Shown here: piece by piece, positions 1 through 8,982 of the stretch
How the letters are laid out: every line of letters begins with the position of its first letter
Numbering within the stretch: position 1 is the first letter of the stretch
NCBI RefSeq assembly: GCF_026627425.1
Contig: NZ_JAPNLH010000013.1
Span: 55,294-119,293 of the forward strand
Direction: 5' to 3'
Source: Arthrobacter endolithicus
GTDB lineage: Bacteria; Actinomycetota; Actinomycetes; Actinomycetales; Micrococcaceae
Length of the DNA: 64,000 bases
The notes under the pieces: model-generated
Told to the model about the DNA's origin: nothing
The model's database searches: none
Seen by the model: the letters and a program-made list of their open reading frames with translations, nothing else
Made by a program: the position numbers and the translations under genes

Positions 1-709
1 CGTCGGCAGCAGCCCCCGATTCAAAGGCCGCATAAGAGGTGCTCCACTGCCGACGGACCACGCTGATATTTTCAACCACGGGCTGGTAGGCATCGTCCGT
101 CGCTGCCAGGATTTCGACGCTTCCGGACAGTTCATCCAAGCCCATGAGAAGCATCTCCAACCCCGACGGACCGGATTTCAGCCCAGCCTGCTGATAGGCG
201 GCCAAAGTGTTCTTGAGCTCTACACAGCTGCTGACCGACCGTGCAGGCAGGACCTGGACGTCGGTGCCGGCCGGTGCAGCGGTCGGGTCAGCCGGATCAG
301 CCGAGGCGGCCGGATCAGCCGAAGCGGCCGGGTCAGCCGAAGCGGCCTGGTCAGCCGAAGCGGCCGGATCAACCGGAGCGGCCGGATCAGCCAAGGCGGC
401 CTGGTCAGCCGAAGCGGCCGGGTCAGCCGGAGCGGCCGGATCAGCTGAGGGAGCTGGATCAGCCGAAGCAGCCGGATCAGCCGAGGGATCGGCCACACCG
501 CTGCCCGTGCCCGTTGCCTCAGGCGCGGGCACGGATGACGAAGCGGTTACCCCTGCTGTTGCCTGTGCGGCTGAGCTTGAGCCACCGGCTTTTGCGAGCC
601 GGTCTTCTGTCCCGGCCCTGCTCCCTGCCCACACTGCCGCTCCGATCACCATAGCGATGACGATAGCAATGGCCGGAATCAAGTACTGACGTTTCACCTG
701 TCGTTTCAT
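1..709 (-). CDS. Membrane-anchored or secreted protein with hexapeptide-repeat linker (3' end outside window)
   Basis: The reading frame is open from an ATG at 709 to the left window edge, so the C-terminus is missing. GGAGAG lies 6 bases before the ATG. A short basic N-terminus (MKRQVKRQY) is followed by a hydrophobic helix at about residues 10-30, which is either a signal anchor or an uncleaved signal peptide. Residues about 65-140 are a low-complexity linker of about ten hexapeptides of the form A-D-P/Q-A-A-S/P. A globular part containing a Cys (SSCVELKN) and probably helical begins after that. The gene lies 35 bases downstream of the PKD/LamG gene on the same strand, so co-transcription is likely. 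I do not recognise the family. A linker of this type usually spaces a folded domain away from the membrane. Confidence 0.75.
   Translation of the reverse strand, partial: MKRQVKRQYLIPAIAIVIAMVIGAAVWAGSRAGTEDRLAKAGGSSSAAQATAGVTASSSVPAPEATGTGSGVADPSADPAASADPAPSADPAAPADPAASADQAALADPAAPVDPAASADQAASADPAASADPAASADPADPTAAPAGTDVQVLPARSVSSCVELKNTLAAYQQAGLKSGPSGLEMLLMGLDELSGSVEILAATDDAYQPVVENISVVRRQWSTSYAAFESGAAAD
285..495. repeat. Tandem 18-bp repeats encoding Ala/Asp/Pro hexapeptides
   Basis: About ten head-to-tail imperfect 18-bp units (top strand consensus tcagccgaagcggccgga) lie inside the truncated minus-strand gene and encode its linker. Copies differ by one to four bases, and because the unit is a multiple of three, copy number can change without breaking the frame. 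Confidence 0.85.
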
Positions 710-744
710 GACGGCTCTCCCATTTGATGTTTCATGACCCACCC

Positions 745-3700
745 CTACGATCCGGGGCGGAGGACGACGGACCAGATAGCGGCCTTTGCAGACGCCGTTC
801 GGGTCGTGCCAGTGATCCCGCCGGCCGTTCCGGCAGCCAGTGGGCCACTATCGCCCACGGCCGAAGTGATCTGGCCGGAGCCGGCGCCTCCCGTCGTGGA
901 CCGGAGGACCACGCCATCGGCAACCGCCCAGCTATCGTCGACGTTGCCCTTATTCGCCCAGTAGGAAACCAAGATGCTTCCCTCCGTGGCCACCGGCACC
1001 TGAGGTGTCCGATGTGCTGTCCCCAGAGTGGTATCGATCGAGGAGGCGGACGCGGCAATCCAGTCCGGCCCTGTCACCCCCTGATAGGCAACCAGGTGCA
1101 GCGACGACTTCACGATCATGCCCATCGGCACCGTAACCTGCTTGCCCGCATCTGCGGTTTGGGCGACCTTGGACCACATTACGGTCCGGATGGTCCCGCC
1201 GGACTTCGAATCGATCAACTGCCAGCCGGTCACCCCCGATGGCGCACCGACCATCGCCTCCGCAACGTTCGCCGTTGCGACCAGCAGCAGACCGTCACCA
1301 GCACGCACAGCCGCAGGGATCGTGAGACCTACAGACGCGCCGTTGACGTTGGTCTGTGCGGCGGCCCGGAAGGACACCTGTGCGGCAACGGGCGCCGGGA
1401 CCGTCACCGTTTTAGACACTGTTCCCTTCCCGCCCTGGTTATCGGTCACCGTCAGCGTCACCGAGTAGGTTCCCGCTTCACTGTAGGTGTGCGAGGGGGT
1501 TGCACCGGTGGCCGTGCCGCCGTCGTTGAAAGTCCAGTCGAAGGAGGCGATGGTGCCGTCAGTGTCAGCGGAGGCTGAACCATCAACCTTCACGGTCAAG
1601 CCCGACACCGTGGCTGTGAACGATGCGGTCGGGAGCAGGTTCACCGGCGCCGTGGCAACGGTGACCTGAACTGTCACAGCGCCCGTGGCACCCTTGTTGT
1701 CGGTCACCGTCAGCGTCACCGGGTATGTCCCCGGGCTTGTGTAGGTGTGCGAGGCTGCGGCACCCGTTGCCTTCCCTCCGTCGCCAAACGTCCAAGCGAA
1801 GGAATCCACCGTGCCGTCCGAATCCGAGGAAGCGGATCCATCTACTGCAACGGTCAGGTCGGTCACCTTGGGCGTAAACGACGCCACCGGCGGAGCATTG
1901 CCCGCCGGAGCCGATCCGGCGCTGAGGACAATAGACCAGAGCGCGGATTTAGCGGACGCGGTCAAAGCCGTTCCGGTGAGCTGCCCGGCCGATCCCACCG
2001 GCAGCGGGCCGCTGTCTCCCATGGCGGACGTGATCCGGCCGTTACCGCTGCCGGTGGTGGTGGACCGGATGGTCACCCCGTTGCCGACGGTCCAGCCATC
2101 ATCGGCATTGGACTTATCCGCCCAGTAGGAAACCAGAGTGCTGCCCGCCGTTGTCACCGGCACCTGCGGGGTCACATGTGCGGTACCCAGCGTCGTATCA
2201 ATGGCAGAGGCGGAGGCGGCGATCCACTTCGGGCCTGCCACTCCCTGATAAGCCGCAAGCTGCAGCGATGTCTTGGCAACCATCCCCAGTGGCACCGTCA
2301 CCGTCTTGCCGGCATCCCCGGCCTGGGCAAGCTTTGACCACATCAGGGTCTGGATGGACGCGCCCGCCTTCGAATCGACCAACTGCCAGCCGGTCACACC
2401 CGATGGCGCGCCCACTGTGGCCTCGGCCGCGTTCACCGTTGCGATCAACAGCAGACCATCGCCGGGCTGCACACCAGCAGGAACAGTGAGGGCCGGAGCG
2501 GCGCTGCTAGCGTTCGACTGTGCGGCGGCCCGAAAGGACACCGCTGCCGCAGCCGGCGGGGCGGATACGGTTACCGGCTGCGACACTGTTCCCGTGCCGC
2601 CGGCATTGTCTTTCACGGTAAGGGTCACCGTGTAATCCCCGGTTGCCGCGTACGCGTGTGACGCCGTACTACCGGTGGCGGAGGCACCATCACCAAATGC
2701 CCATGTGTACGATGCAATGCTGCCGTCGGGATCAGCGGAGGCCGACCCGTCTACTTTTACCGTCAGACCGGACACCGTAGAGGAGAACGACGCCACCGGC
2801 AACTGGTTGGCCGGAGCCGCCGCAACGGTGACCTTCGCCGTCGTCGTACCTGTGGCACCCCGGTTATCGGTCACCGTCAGCGTCACCGTATACGTCCCTG
2901 CCGCCGTGTAGCTGTGCGCGGGTGTCATCCCAGTTCCCGTCCCGCCATCCCCGAAGGTCCAGGCATAGGACTCCACAGTTCCGTCGGGGTCGGTGGAGCC
3001 GGATCCATCCAGCAGAATGTCGAGATTGGTCACGGTGGACGTGAAGGCAGCGGTCGGGGGCGTATTGACCACTGGCGCGGTCACACTCACCGGATGGCTT
3101 ACGGCCGCCGTGGCAGCCTTGTCATCCATCACGGTCAGTGTCACATCGTAGTTACCCGTTGTCGTATAACTGTGCGTCGCGGTCGCCCCGGTCGCCGTGC
3201 CGCCATCGCCAAAGGTCCAGGCGTAGGAAATGACGGATCCGTCCGCGTCCGAGGAGGACGCCCCGTCCACCTGCACCTGGAGACCGTTCACGCTGGAGGT
3301 AAACGCAGCCACCGGCGGCACATTCACTGGCGCCGCCGCAACACTGACCTGCCGGGCCAAGACGGCCGTGGCTCCCTTGTCATCCGTTACGGTGAGCGTG
3401 ACGCTGTAACTGCCGGGGGTCGTGTAAGTGTGCTCCGCGGCGGCACCTGTGGCGGTGCCCCCGTCACCGAAGGTCCAGCCGTAGGAGGCAACCACACCGT
3501 CAGAGTCCGATGAACCGGACCCGTCAACCCGTACCCGCAGATTGTCCACCACCGAGGTAAAGGCGGCCACCGGCGGGGCATTGACCACCGGCAACTTTAC
3601 CGTCACCGGCTTCGTCACCGTGCCCGTCGCTCCCCTGTCGTCCGTGACCGTCAGCGTTACGGTGTAGTCCCCGGCAGCTGCGTAGCTATGCTTCGCCGTG

Positions 3701-6700
3701 GCTCCGGCCGCAGTTCCGCCGTCCCCAAAGTTCCAGGCGTAGGAGGTAATGGTGCCATCGGAGTCCGCTGATCCGGTCGCGTCCACGTTCACGTCAAGGC
3801 CGGAAACTGCTGCGGTGAAGGCGGCCACCGGCGGCACATTCCCGGCTGCCGCAGCGGAGCCAAGTTGGAAGTGCTGCGCAACGGTATCGGCGCTGAGTGC
3901 ATATCCGTACACAGCTGCCTCGTCAATGGTGCCGGCAAAGTAGGGGCTGCTTGTCCCACCCCACGTGGTGTCCGCGCCAACCCGCCAGTATCCGGTGTAG
4001 TTCTCGCCGTTCGTCTCGGCCCGTTGGCCCACTAAAGCACCGTCAACATACAAGGACATACCGGCCGAGTCCTGGCTGGCGACAACGTGGTGCCAGGCCC
4101 CGTTGTTGTAGGCCGTCCCGGTGGCAATGGTCGCCGTGTAGCCCGGATACGTGCCAAAGAGGAGGGTGCCGTCATTTTTCATGTAGACCATCCGGTCGTG
4201 CTGGCCGGACAGACCCGTCGCCTCATGACCGAAGCCGATCAGCGTACCGCCGGACTGGCTGGTGGTCTTGAACCACGCCTCGGTACTGAATGCCCCGGGG
4301 GAGGGAAAGCTTGTGCTGCTGGAAATGAAGCCGCTGGAGCCATCGAAGGTAACGGCCGTATCCTGCGTCGTTTGGACAGCCCCGGTGGCACCAAGTGTGC
4401 TGGTGCCCCTGTAGTTGCCCGTGTTCCCCAGACCACTGGCATCGGCAGCTACCGTGCCCGTGCTCTCACCGAGGCGCCAAAAGATATCCGGTACGTCGGC
4501 AAAAACGCGTTTGCCATAATCGTCCGTCGGTGCCTGTCCCGACGCCGGGACGCCGGTCCGGACTGTCTGCACCGATGAGGCAGCCAGGCCGCGGCTGTTG
4601 GTCACGGTCAGCCGGACCGAATATGTTCCCTTGGCTGCGTAAGTATGCGACGCAGTGGCACCGGTGGCGGTTGACCCGTCTCCGAACTGCCAGTTGTAGG
4701 AGCTAATGGTGCCGTTGGCCCCGCTGGATGCCGTGCCGTCGACCGTGACGTCGAGGTTGCTGACCGTGGGGGTGAACTTTGCCACCGGCAGCTGGTCAGC
4801 GGGTGGAACGGCCGATCCGAGCTGGTAGTGGCGCGCAACCGCCGTCGGGCTCAGAGCGTAACCGTAGACGGCGGCTTCGTCGAGCGTGCCATTGAAGTAT
4901 GCGCTGCTCGCGCCGGGCCAGGAGGAATCCCCGCCGACGCGCCAGTACCCGGTGTAGTTCTGCGCCCCCGCCTCCGTGTTCTGGCCGGTCACTGCGCCGT
5001 CGACATACAGCCGCATGCCGGCAGCGCCCTGGCTGGCCACGACGTGGTGCCATTTACCGTCGTTGTAGGCCAGTGGCGTGTCCACCGTCGCCACGTACCC
5101 CGGGTAGGCTCCGAAGGTCAGCGTCCCGTTATCCTTCATGTAGATTTTCCGGTCGTGGTTGCCGGATTGTCCGGTCTGTGCGTTGCCGAAGGAGATCAGG
5201 CTGCCGCCGCGCTGGGTGGTGGTTTTGAACCAGATCTCGGTGCTGTATGGTCCGGGATTGGCAAAGGTGGATTGGCTGGAGACGAGCCCATTGGAGCCGC
5301 CGAAGGACGTTGCGGTATCTGCCAGTGCGGGCAGTGCACCGGGCTGTCCCTTCGTGAGGCCACCGCTGTAGTTACCCGGGTTGCCGGAGGGCCCGGAATC
5401 TGCCGCCGTGGTACCGGTGGTTTCGCCCAGCCGCCAGAACAGATCCGGCTGGGCGTTGAAAACATCCGTACCGTAGGCATCCGCCGGAACCGTCGGTCCG
5501 GTCGCGGCAGTGGCCTCGGCTACCCGCACCACATGGCTGGAGACCGCGGTCGCGTTGGCGCTGTTGCGGACCGTGAGCTTGACCGTGTAGGTCCCGAAGT
5601 TGGCGTAAGCGTGTGCCGCGGTTCGTCCGGTAGCGGTCGTGCCATCGCCAAAGTCCCAGGCGTAAGACGATATCGACCCGGTCGACGTGGTGGAGGCTGT
5701 GCCGTCAACGGTCAGGTTCTTACCGGAAAGCGTGGAACTGAAGACAGAGGCCGGGCTCTGCGCCGGCGGCGTCGTCGGCTTCGTTGCGGCGAAGACAAAA
5801 GCGTCACGGCCCTGCCAGCTGAGTCCGTCAATGGACGGCCCCGAAACCAGGACATTTGACCCTTCCGCGGGCAGAGCGGTTATGGCGTTCCAGTCCCACC
5901 TGGTCAGCGCGCCGGACTTGTCACCGACATAAAGCTTGCTCCCGTCCAGCAGCAGCGACCGGGCATTGCGCCAGTTCAGGCCGGCCATGTTGCCGGTGGC
6001 TACAAACCGTTCGGCGCCGACGATGTTGATCTGCGTCCCGAAATACCGGTAAAAGAGCCGGCTGTCGTTGTCCAGCGAGTAGTAGATTCGCGAGGTCACC
6101 GGGTCGTAGAACAGACCGGTCATATGTGTCAGTTCGCCGGGGAAGTCGGTCAGGCCCCGGAGGTCGATGACAGTCGACGCTCCGAGCGTGGCGCCATCGA
6201 ACTTCTGGACCTGGAACGTTCCATCCTTGCGGCCGCTATAGAGGTTGCCGTCGATCATGAACAGGCCGGTCGTGGTACTCCAGTCCTGGCCCGTGGCGAT
6301 TGCACTTGAGGACCCGACGGCATTGCCGTTGAAGGCCCTTTTGATCAGGGAGGTGGCGGGCAGGGCCGCCCCGCTGTCATCCGTGGAGGTGCCGGCCATG
6401 TAGACATCCGATGGCAGGGTGCCGGAATAGTCAGCAGGCAGAGGGGTTCCGCCCTTGATCGGCATGAAGGCCAGCCGGCCGTGGTACTGATACCCGGAAA
6501 TTCTGTCGGTGTCGCTGCCGATCCACAATCCGGCATCCGTTGCCCAGAAATCGTACACGCCGTAGCCACGGGTTCGACCCGGATCCCAAGCGAGGGGCAT
6601 GCCATTGCGCGGATCAACTGCGGCCAGACCCGGGCGCGGGATGGCGCCGGGGCCCACTGCATCGGCGGCAAAGGGATTGTTCAGCCACCGCTCGTGGCCA

Positions 6701-7830
6701 CCGATGTAGATCGCGGTGTCAGTGACGGCAACGCGGGTAATGGTGTCGCCACCGGTGTAGTCCACCCAGGTGGGCTGCAGCTGGTCTCCGGTGGCAGCAA
6801 TCTCCCAACGCGCTATTCCGTCGCACAGAGACCCTGCCCGGTAGGAGCCGGTGGTACCGATCACGAAGTACTTGCCGTCGCGGGAGATGGAGACATCGCG
6901 CATATAGCTGTCAAAGATTGGATTACAGATCGGTGCATAGCGGTCGGTGGACCAGTTAGCCAAGGTGGTGGGCGAGGTGGTTAGATCCATCATGAAAACC
7001 TGCGGCCGGGACTGACCGTTGATCGTGTCAAAATTTCCGATTCCCACCATCCGCGTGCCATCCGGTGTGATATCGGCCCGATACAGGTTCAAGGTCCCTT
7101 CCGCACCGGCGCCGGCAGTGCCGCCGCCGGTCCTGGCGCCACTGGCTGTCAGCTGGACGCCAGGAATCAGTGCCCCCGTCACGGGGTTCAGTGCCGCGAG
7201 CAATGCCTGGGGCTTCCCCGCAACATTGAGAAAGCGCCCCGTCACGTACAGCCGGTCACCGCGGACGAGCACCTGATTAATGCGGCCGTCGAAGGCGGGC
7301 GGCGAAAATGACCTGTCCAAGGCGCCGGTGAACACGTTGAGCTTGGCAATGCCGCGCGCCGTCACCCCGTTAACGCTGGAGAATGAGCCGACAATCCATA
7401 CGGTGCTTCCATCCCCGGTAGCCTGGACGCCCATAATTTCGCCGTTGACCACCGGATTTAGTGCGGTGATATCACCGGCCGGATTGGTAAAGGCGAAGAT
7501 GTTCTGCCGTGCGATCGTTGTGGTGTCCGCCTGGGTACGGACGCTGGTGAAGTTTCCCACGGAAACCATCAGGTTCCCGACCTGGGCAAAACCCGAAACG
7601 TACCCATCCAGGACGTGCGGGGTCCACCGCACCGGGTTGTCGCTGACGACGACGGATTGCTGCCCGGGCTGTACGGCGGAGGCCGGAGCCTGGGCAAAGG
7701 GCGCAACCGTCATAAATGTTGAGGCCATGGCTACTGCCACCAGTGACCATAGCCAGCGAATACCTGCAGTGCGCAACGTCCCCGGGTGCCCCGACGGGGA
7801 AGCGTTTTGTTCGTTTTGAGACCGACGCAC
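745..7830 (-). CDS. Very large secreted PKD/LamG multidomain protein (2361 aa)
   Basis: The GTG start at 7830 is chosen because TAGGAGAAC directly precedes it. The order of parts, with approximate residues, is: signal peptide 1-53 (cut near APASA); a repeat-rich beta-propeller-like region 60-680; a PKD domain 695-770; a LamG/concanavalin-like domain 785-1005; PKD 1010-1090; a second LamG 1100-1315; five PKD domains 1318-1755; a module of about 195 residues starting VSFRAAAQ; two PKD domains; and a second copy of that module ending the protein. The PKD units carry the usual WxFGDGxTATG and GxYxVTLTVTD motifs. There is no LPXTG sorting signal, so the protein is probably released or held non-covalently. 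Such architectures are common in adhesins and carbohydrate-binding surface proteins. Its position in a polysaccharide locus suggests a role in binding or organising the polymer, which is inference. Confidence 0.9.
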   Translation of the reverse strand: MRRSQNEQNASPSGHPGTLRTAGIRWLWSLVAVAMASTFMTVAPFAQAPASAVQPGQQSVVVSDNPVRWTPHVLDGYVSGFAQVGNLMVSVGNFTSVRTQADTTTIARQNIFAFTNPAGDITALNPVVNGEIMGVQATGDGSTVWIVGSFSSVNGVTARGIAKLNVFTGALDRSFSPPAFDGRINQVLVRGDRLYVTGRFLNVAGKPQALLAALNPVTGALIPGVQLTASGARTGGGTAGAGAEGTLNLYRADITPDGTRMVGIGNFDTINGQSRPQVFMMDLTTSPTTLANWSTDRYAPICNPIFDSYMRDVSISRDGKYFVIGTTGSYRAGSLCDGIARWEIAATGDQLQPTWVDYTGGDTITRVAVTDTAIYIGGHERWLNNPFAADAVGPGAIPRPGLAAVDPRNGMPLAWDPGRTRGYGVYDFWATDAGLWIGSDTDRISGYQYHGRLAFMPIKGGTPLPADYSGTLPSDVYMAGTSTDDSGAALPATSLIKRAFNGNAVGSSSAIATGQDWSTTTGLFMIDGNLYSGRKDGTFQVQKFDGATLGASTVIDLRGLTDFPGELTHMTGLFYDPVTSRIYYSLDNDSRLFYRYFGTQINIVGAERFVATGNMAGLNWRNARSLLLDGSKLYVGDKSGALTRWDWNAITALPAEGSNVLVSGPSIDGLSWQGRDAFVFAATKPTTPPAQSPASVFSSTLSGKNLTVDGTASTTSTGSISSYAWDFGDGTTATGRTAAHAYANFGTYTVKLTVRNSANATAVSSHVVRVAEATAATGPTVPADAYGTDVFNAQPDLFWRLGETTGTTAADSGPSGNPGNYSGGLTKGQPGALPALADTATSFGGSNGLVSSQSTFANPGPYSTEIWFKTTTQRGGSLISFGNAQTGQSGNHDRKIYMKDNGTLTFGAYPGYVATVDTPLAYNDGKWHHVVASQGAAGMRLYVDGAVTGQNTEAGAQNYTGYWRVGGDSSWPGASSAYFNGTLDEAAVYGYALSPTAVARHYQLGSAVPPADQLPVAKFTPTVSNLDVTVDGTASSGANGTISSYNWQFGDGSTATGATASHTYAAKGTYSVRLTVTNSRGLAASSVQTVRTGVPASGQAPTDDYGKRVFADVPDIFWRLGESTGTVAADASGLGNTGNYRGTSTLGATGAVQTTQDTAVTFDGSSGFISSSTSFPSPGAFSTEAWFKTTSQSGGTLIGFGHEATGLSGQHDRMVYMKNDGTLLFGTYPGYTATIATGTAYNNGAWHHVVASQDSAGMSLYVDGALVGQRAETNGENYTGYWRVGADTTWGGTSSPYFAGTIDEAAVYGYALSADTVAQHFQLGSAAAAGNVPPVAAFTAAVSGLDVNVDATGSADSDGTITSYAWNFGDGGTAAGATAKHSYAAAGDYTVTLTVTDDRGATGTVTKPVTVKLPVVNAPPVAAFTSVVDNLRVRVDGSGSSDSDGVVASYGWTFGDGGTATGAAAEHTYTTPGSYSVTLTVTDDKGATAVLARQVSVAAAPVNVPPVAAFTSSVNGLQVQVDGASSSDADGSVISYAWTFGDGGTATGATATHSYTTTGNYDVTLTVMDDKAATAAVSHPVSVTAPVVNTPPTAAFTSTVTNLDILLDGSGSTDPDGTVESYAWTFGDGGTGTGMTPAHSYTAAGTYTVTLTVTDNRGATGTTTAKVTVAAAPANQLPVASFSSTVSGLTVKVDGSASADPDGSIASYTWAFGDGASATGSTASHAYAATGDYTVTLTVKDNAGGTGTVSQPVTVSAPPAAAAVSFRAAAQSNASSAAPALTVPAGVQPGDGLLLIATVNAAEATVGAPSGVTGWQLVDSKAGASIQTLMWSKLAQAGDAGKTVTVPLGMVAKTSLQLAAYQGVAGPKWIAASASAIDTTLGTAHVTPQVPVTTAGSTLVSYWADKSNADDGWTVGNGVTIRSTTTGSGNGRITSAMGDSGPLPVGSAGQLTGTALTASAKSALWSIVLSAGSAPAGNAPPVASFTPKVTDLTVAVDGSASSDSDGTVDSFAWTFGDGGKATGAAASHTYTSPGTYPVTLTVTDNKGATGAVTVQVTVATAPVNLLPTASFTATVSGLTVKVDGSASADTDGTIASFDWTFNDGGTATGATPSHTYSEAGTYSVTLTVTDNQGGKGTVSKTVTVPAPVAAQVSFRAAAQTNVNGASVGLTIPAAVRAGDGLLLVATANVAEAMVGAPSGVTGWQLIDSKSGGTIRTVMWSKVAQTADAGKQVTVPMGMIVKSSLHLVAYQGVTGPDWIAASASSIDTTLGTAHRTPQVPVATEGSILVSYWANKGNVDDSWAVADGVVLRSTTGGAGSGQITSAVGDSGPLAAGTAGGITGTTRTASAKAAIWSVVLRPGS
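1310..3850. repeat. Diverged ~264-bp tandem units encoding PKD domains
   Basis: The coding DNA for the last seven PKD domains consists of related units of about 260-270 bp, five of them adjacent (about 2560-3850) and two nearer the 3' end (about 1390-1890). The two copies of the VSFRAAAQ module (745-1390 and 1890-2560) are also clearly duplicated. The units share blocks such as the one encoding AWTFGDGGTATGA but differ enough to be old duplications. Confidence 0.75.
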
Positions 7831-8091
7831 GTTCTCCTACTTTCCGTAAATGGTGCACACCGTACGTTCCGGGGCGGTTGGCAAATAATTCCAACCGCGC
7901 CGGCAGCCACAGGTGTCAGCTAATTACGAGAAGTATTTATGGGTCCGAATACTTTGAACACACGTAGTTTCAGCAGGTTTCAAGTAGCGGCGAAGCGAGT
8001 AGCGCCCGCGGAATTTGACCGCTACGCCGCGCATGGCAACGCAGCTCTCGGCCCACGGAGGAGCCCGGAGCGACCCATAGACAGGGGCGGG

Positions 8092-8982
8092 TTATCGGCG
8101 CCAGGACAGGCTGATGCCCGCTGCTTCTTCCAGTTCCCGGTCGTAGCTGTCAAAGTAGCGGGTGAGCCGCTCCCGCAGCCGAGGTTCCATGGCCTCACGT
8201 GGCTGGGCGTTCCACGCCAACACTTTCTCCGGCTGCCAGAGAGGCAATCCCAGCCACTTCTGGATCGCTTCAAACTCCCGGTGTGGGTCAGCGAAGAACC
8301 TGTCGGCGTCGACCAGATGCAGGCGGTCTTTGCCCACGGCTGTGTGAATCCTGGCCACTTGCTCCGAATAGCGGCTGCGGCCCAGGTAGGCGTGGTGCCG
8401 GTGGGCGTAACTTTGATAGCCGGGGTCGTTGCGCATTTTTTCCACCTCGTCGGCCAACCGTTCCGGCTCCAGTTCCACCGCCCGCTCGAACGACTCCGAT
8501 TCGAATCCGCGGTTCAGCTCATGGCGATGCGCCGAGTAAGCCCGGTCCACCGGCTCCCGCAGCATCATCAGCAGTTTCACCCCGGGGAGGTCCTCGGTAA
8601 GCCGTTGGATCGCCAGCGGATGATGGGAATAGTAGCCGCTGCTTTCAAAGGTGATGCGCGAAGCCCCGGATGTTCGGCGGCCAACCGACTGAGCGAGAGG
8701 AAAGTGTCCACGGTACCAGCGCGGACCCCGGTCATAGTTCAGGTCAAAATAGCCAATGCCTTTGGAGGCCGTAGGCCGGGTCACCGAAGGATGCTCGGAG
8801 AGCATGCGGTAAAGAGTGGTGGTGCCGCTTCGCTGCGCGCCAACGATAATGAAAGACGGCAGCATGCGCAGTCCCGAGGTAACCGTCCCGGTAGCCTCCA
8901 TGGCTGCCCGGGCCGCCCTCATGGTGCCGGGCGGTAATTTCCCGTTGGCAAAGCGCGACAACTCACGAAGACCTTTAGACAC
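8092..8982 (-). CDS. PAPS-dependent sulfotransferase
   Basis: This is a cytosolic single-domain sulfotransferase of 296 residues. The 5'-phosphosulfate-binding motif GAQRSGTTTLY is at about residues 48-58, and the 3'-phosphate-binding motif LREPVDRAYS at 141-150 has the expected Arg and Ser. The family moves sulfate from PAPS to a sugar or other hydroxyl. The frame could open at 9018, but GTG 8982 has GGAAAGGG just before it and overlaps the kinase-like gene upstream by 8 bases, the spacing expected for translational coupling. Because PAPS-producing genes occur in the same locus (cysD, cysN, the cysC-like gene), I infer that the acceptor is the locus-encoded polysaccharide or a precursor. The actual acceptor cannot be read from sequence. 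Confidence 0.9.
   Translation of the reverse strand: MSKGLRELSRFANGKLPPGTMRAARAAMEATGTVTSGLRMLPSFIIVGAQRSGTTTLYRMLSEHPSVTRPTASKGIGYFDLNYDRGPRWYRGHFPLAQSVGRRTSGASRITFESSGYYSHHPLAIQRLTEDLPGVKLLMMLREPVDRAYSAHRHELNRGFESESFERAVELEPERLADEVEKMRNDPGYQSYAHRHHAYLGRSRYSEQVARIHTAVGKDRLHLVDADRFFADPHREFEAIQKWLGLPLWQPEKVLAWNAQPREAMEPRLRERLTRYFDSYDRELEEAAGISLSWRR

Noticed and set aside
285..495. Repeat array considered as a CRISPR
   Set aside because: Units are contiguous without spacers, in frame, and encode a hexapeptide linker.
724..1578. Long plus-strand frames opposite the PKD protein (also 2914-3513, 4828-5859)
   Set aside because: They mirror the codon structure of the minus-strand gene, have no ribosome sites and encode Arg/Gly-rich sequence of no known family.
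7939..8937. 332-codon plus-strand frame opposite the sulfotransferase
   Set aside because: The opposite strand carries all sulfotransferase motifs. This frame is an antisense shadow.
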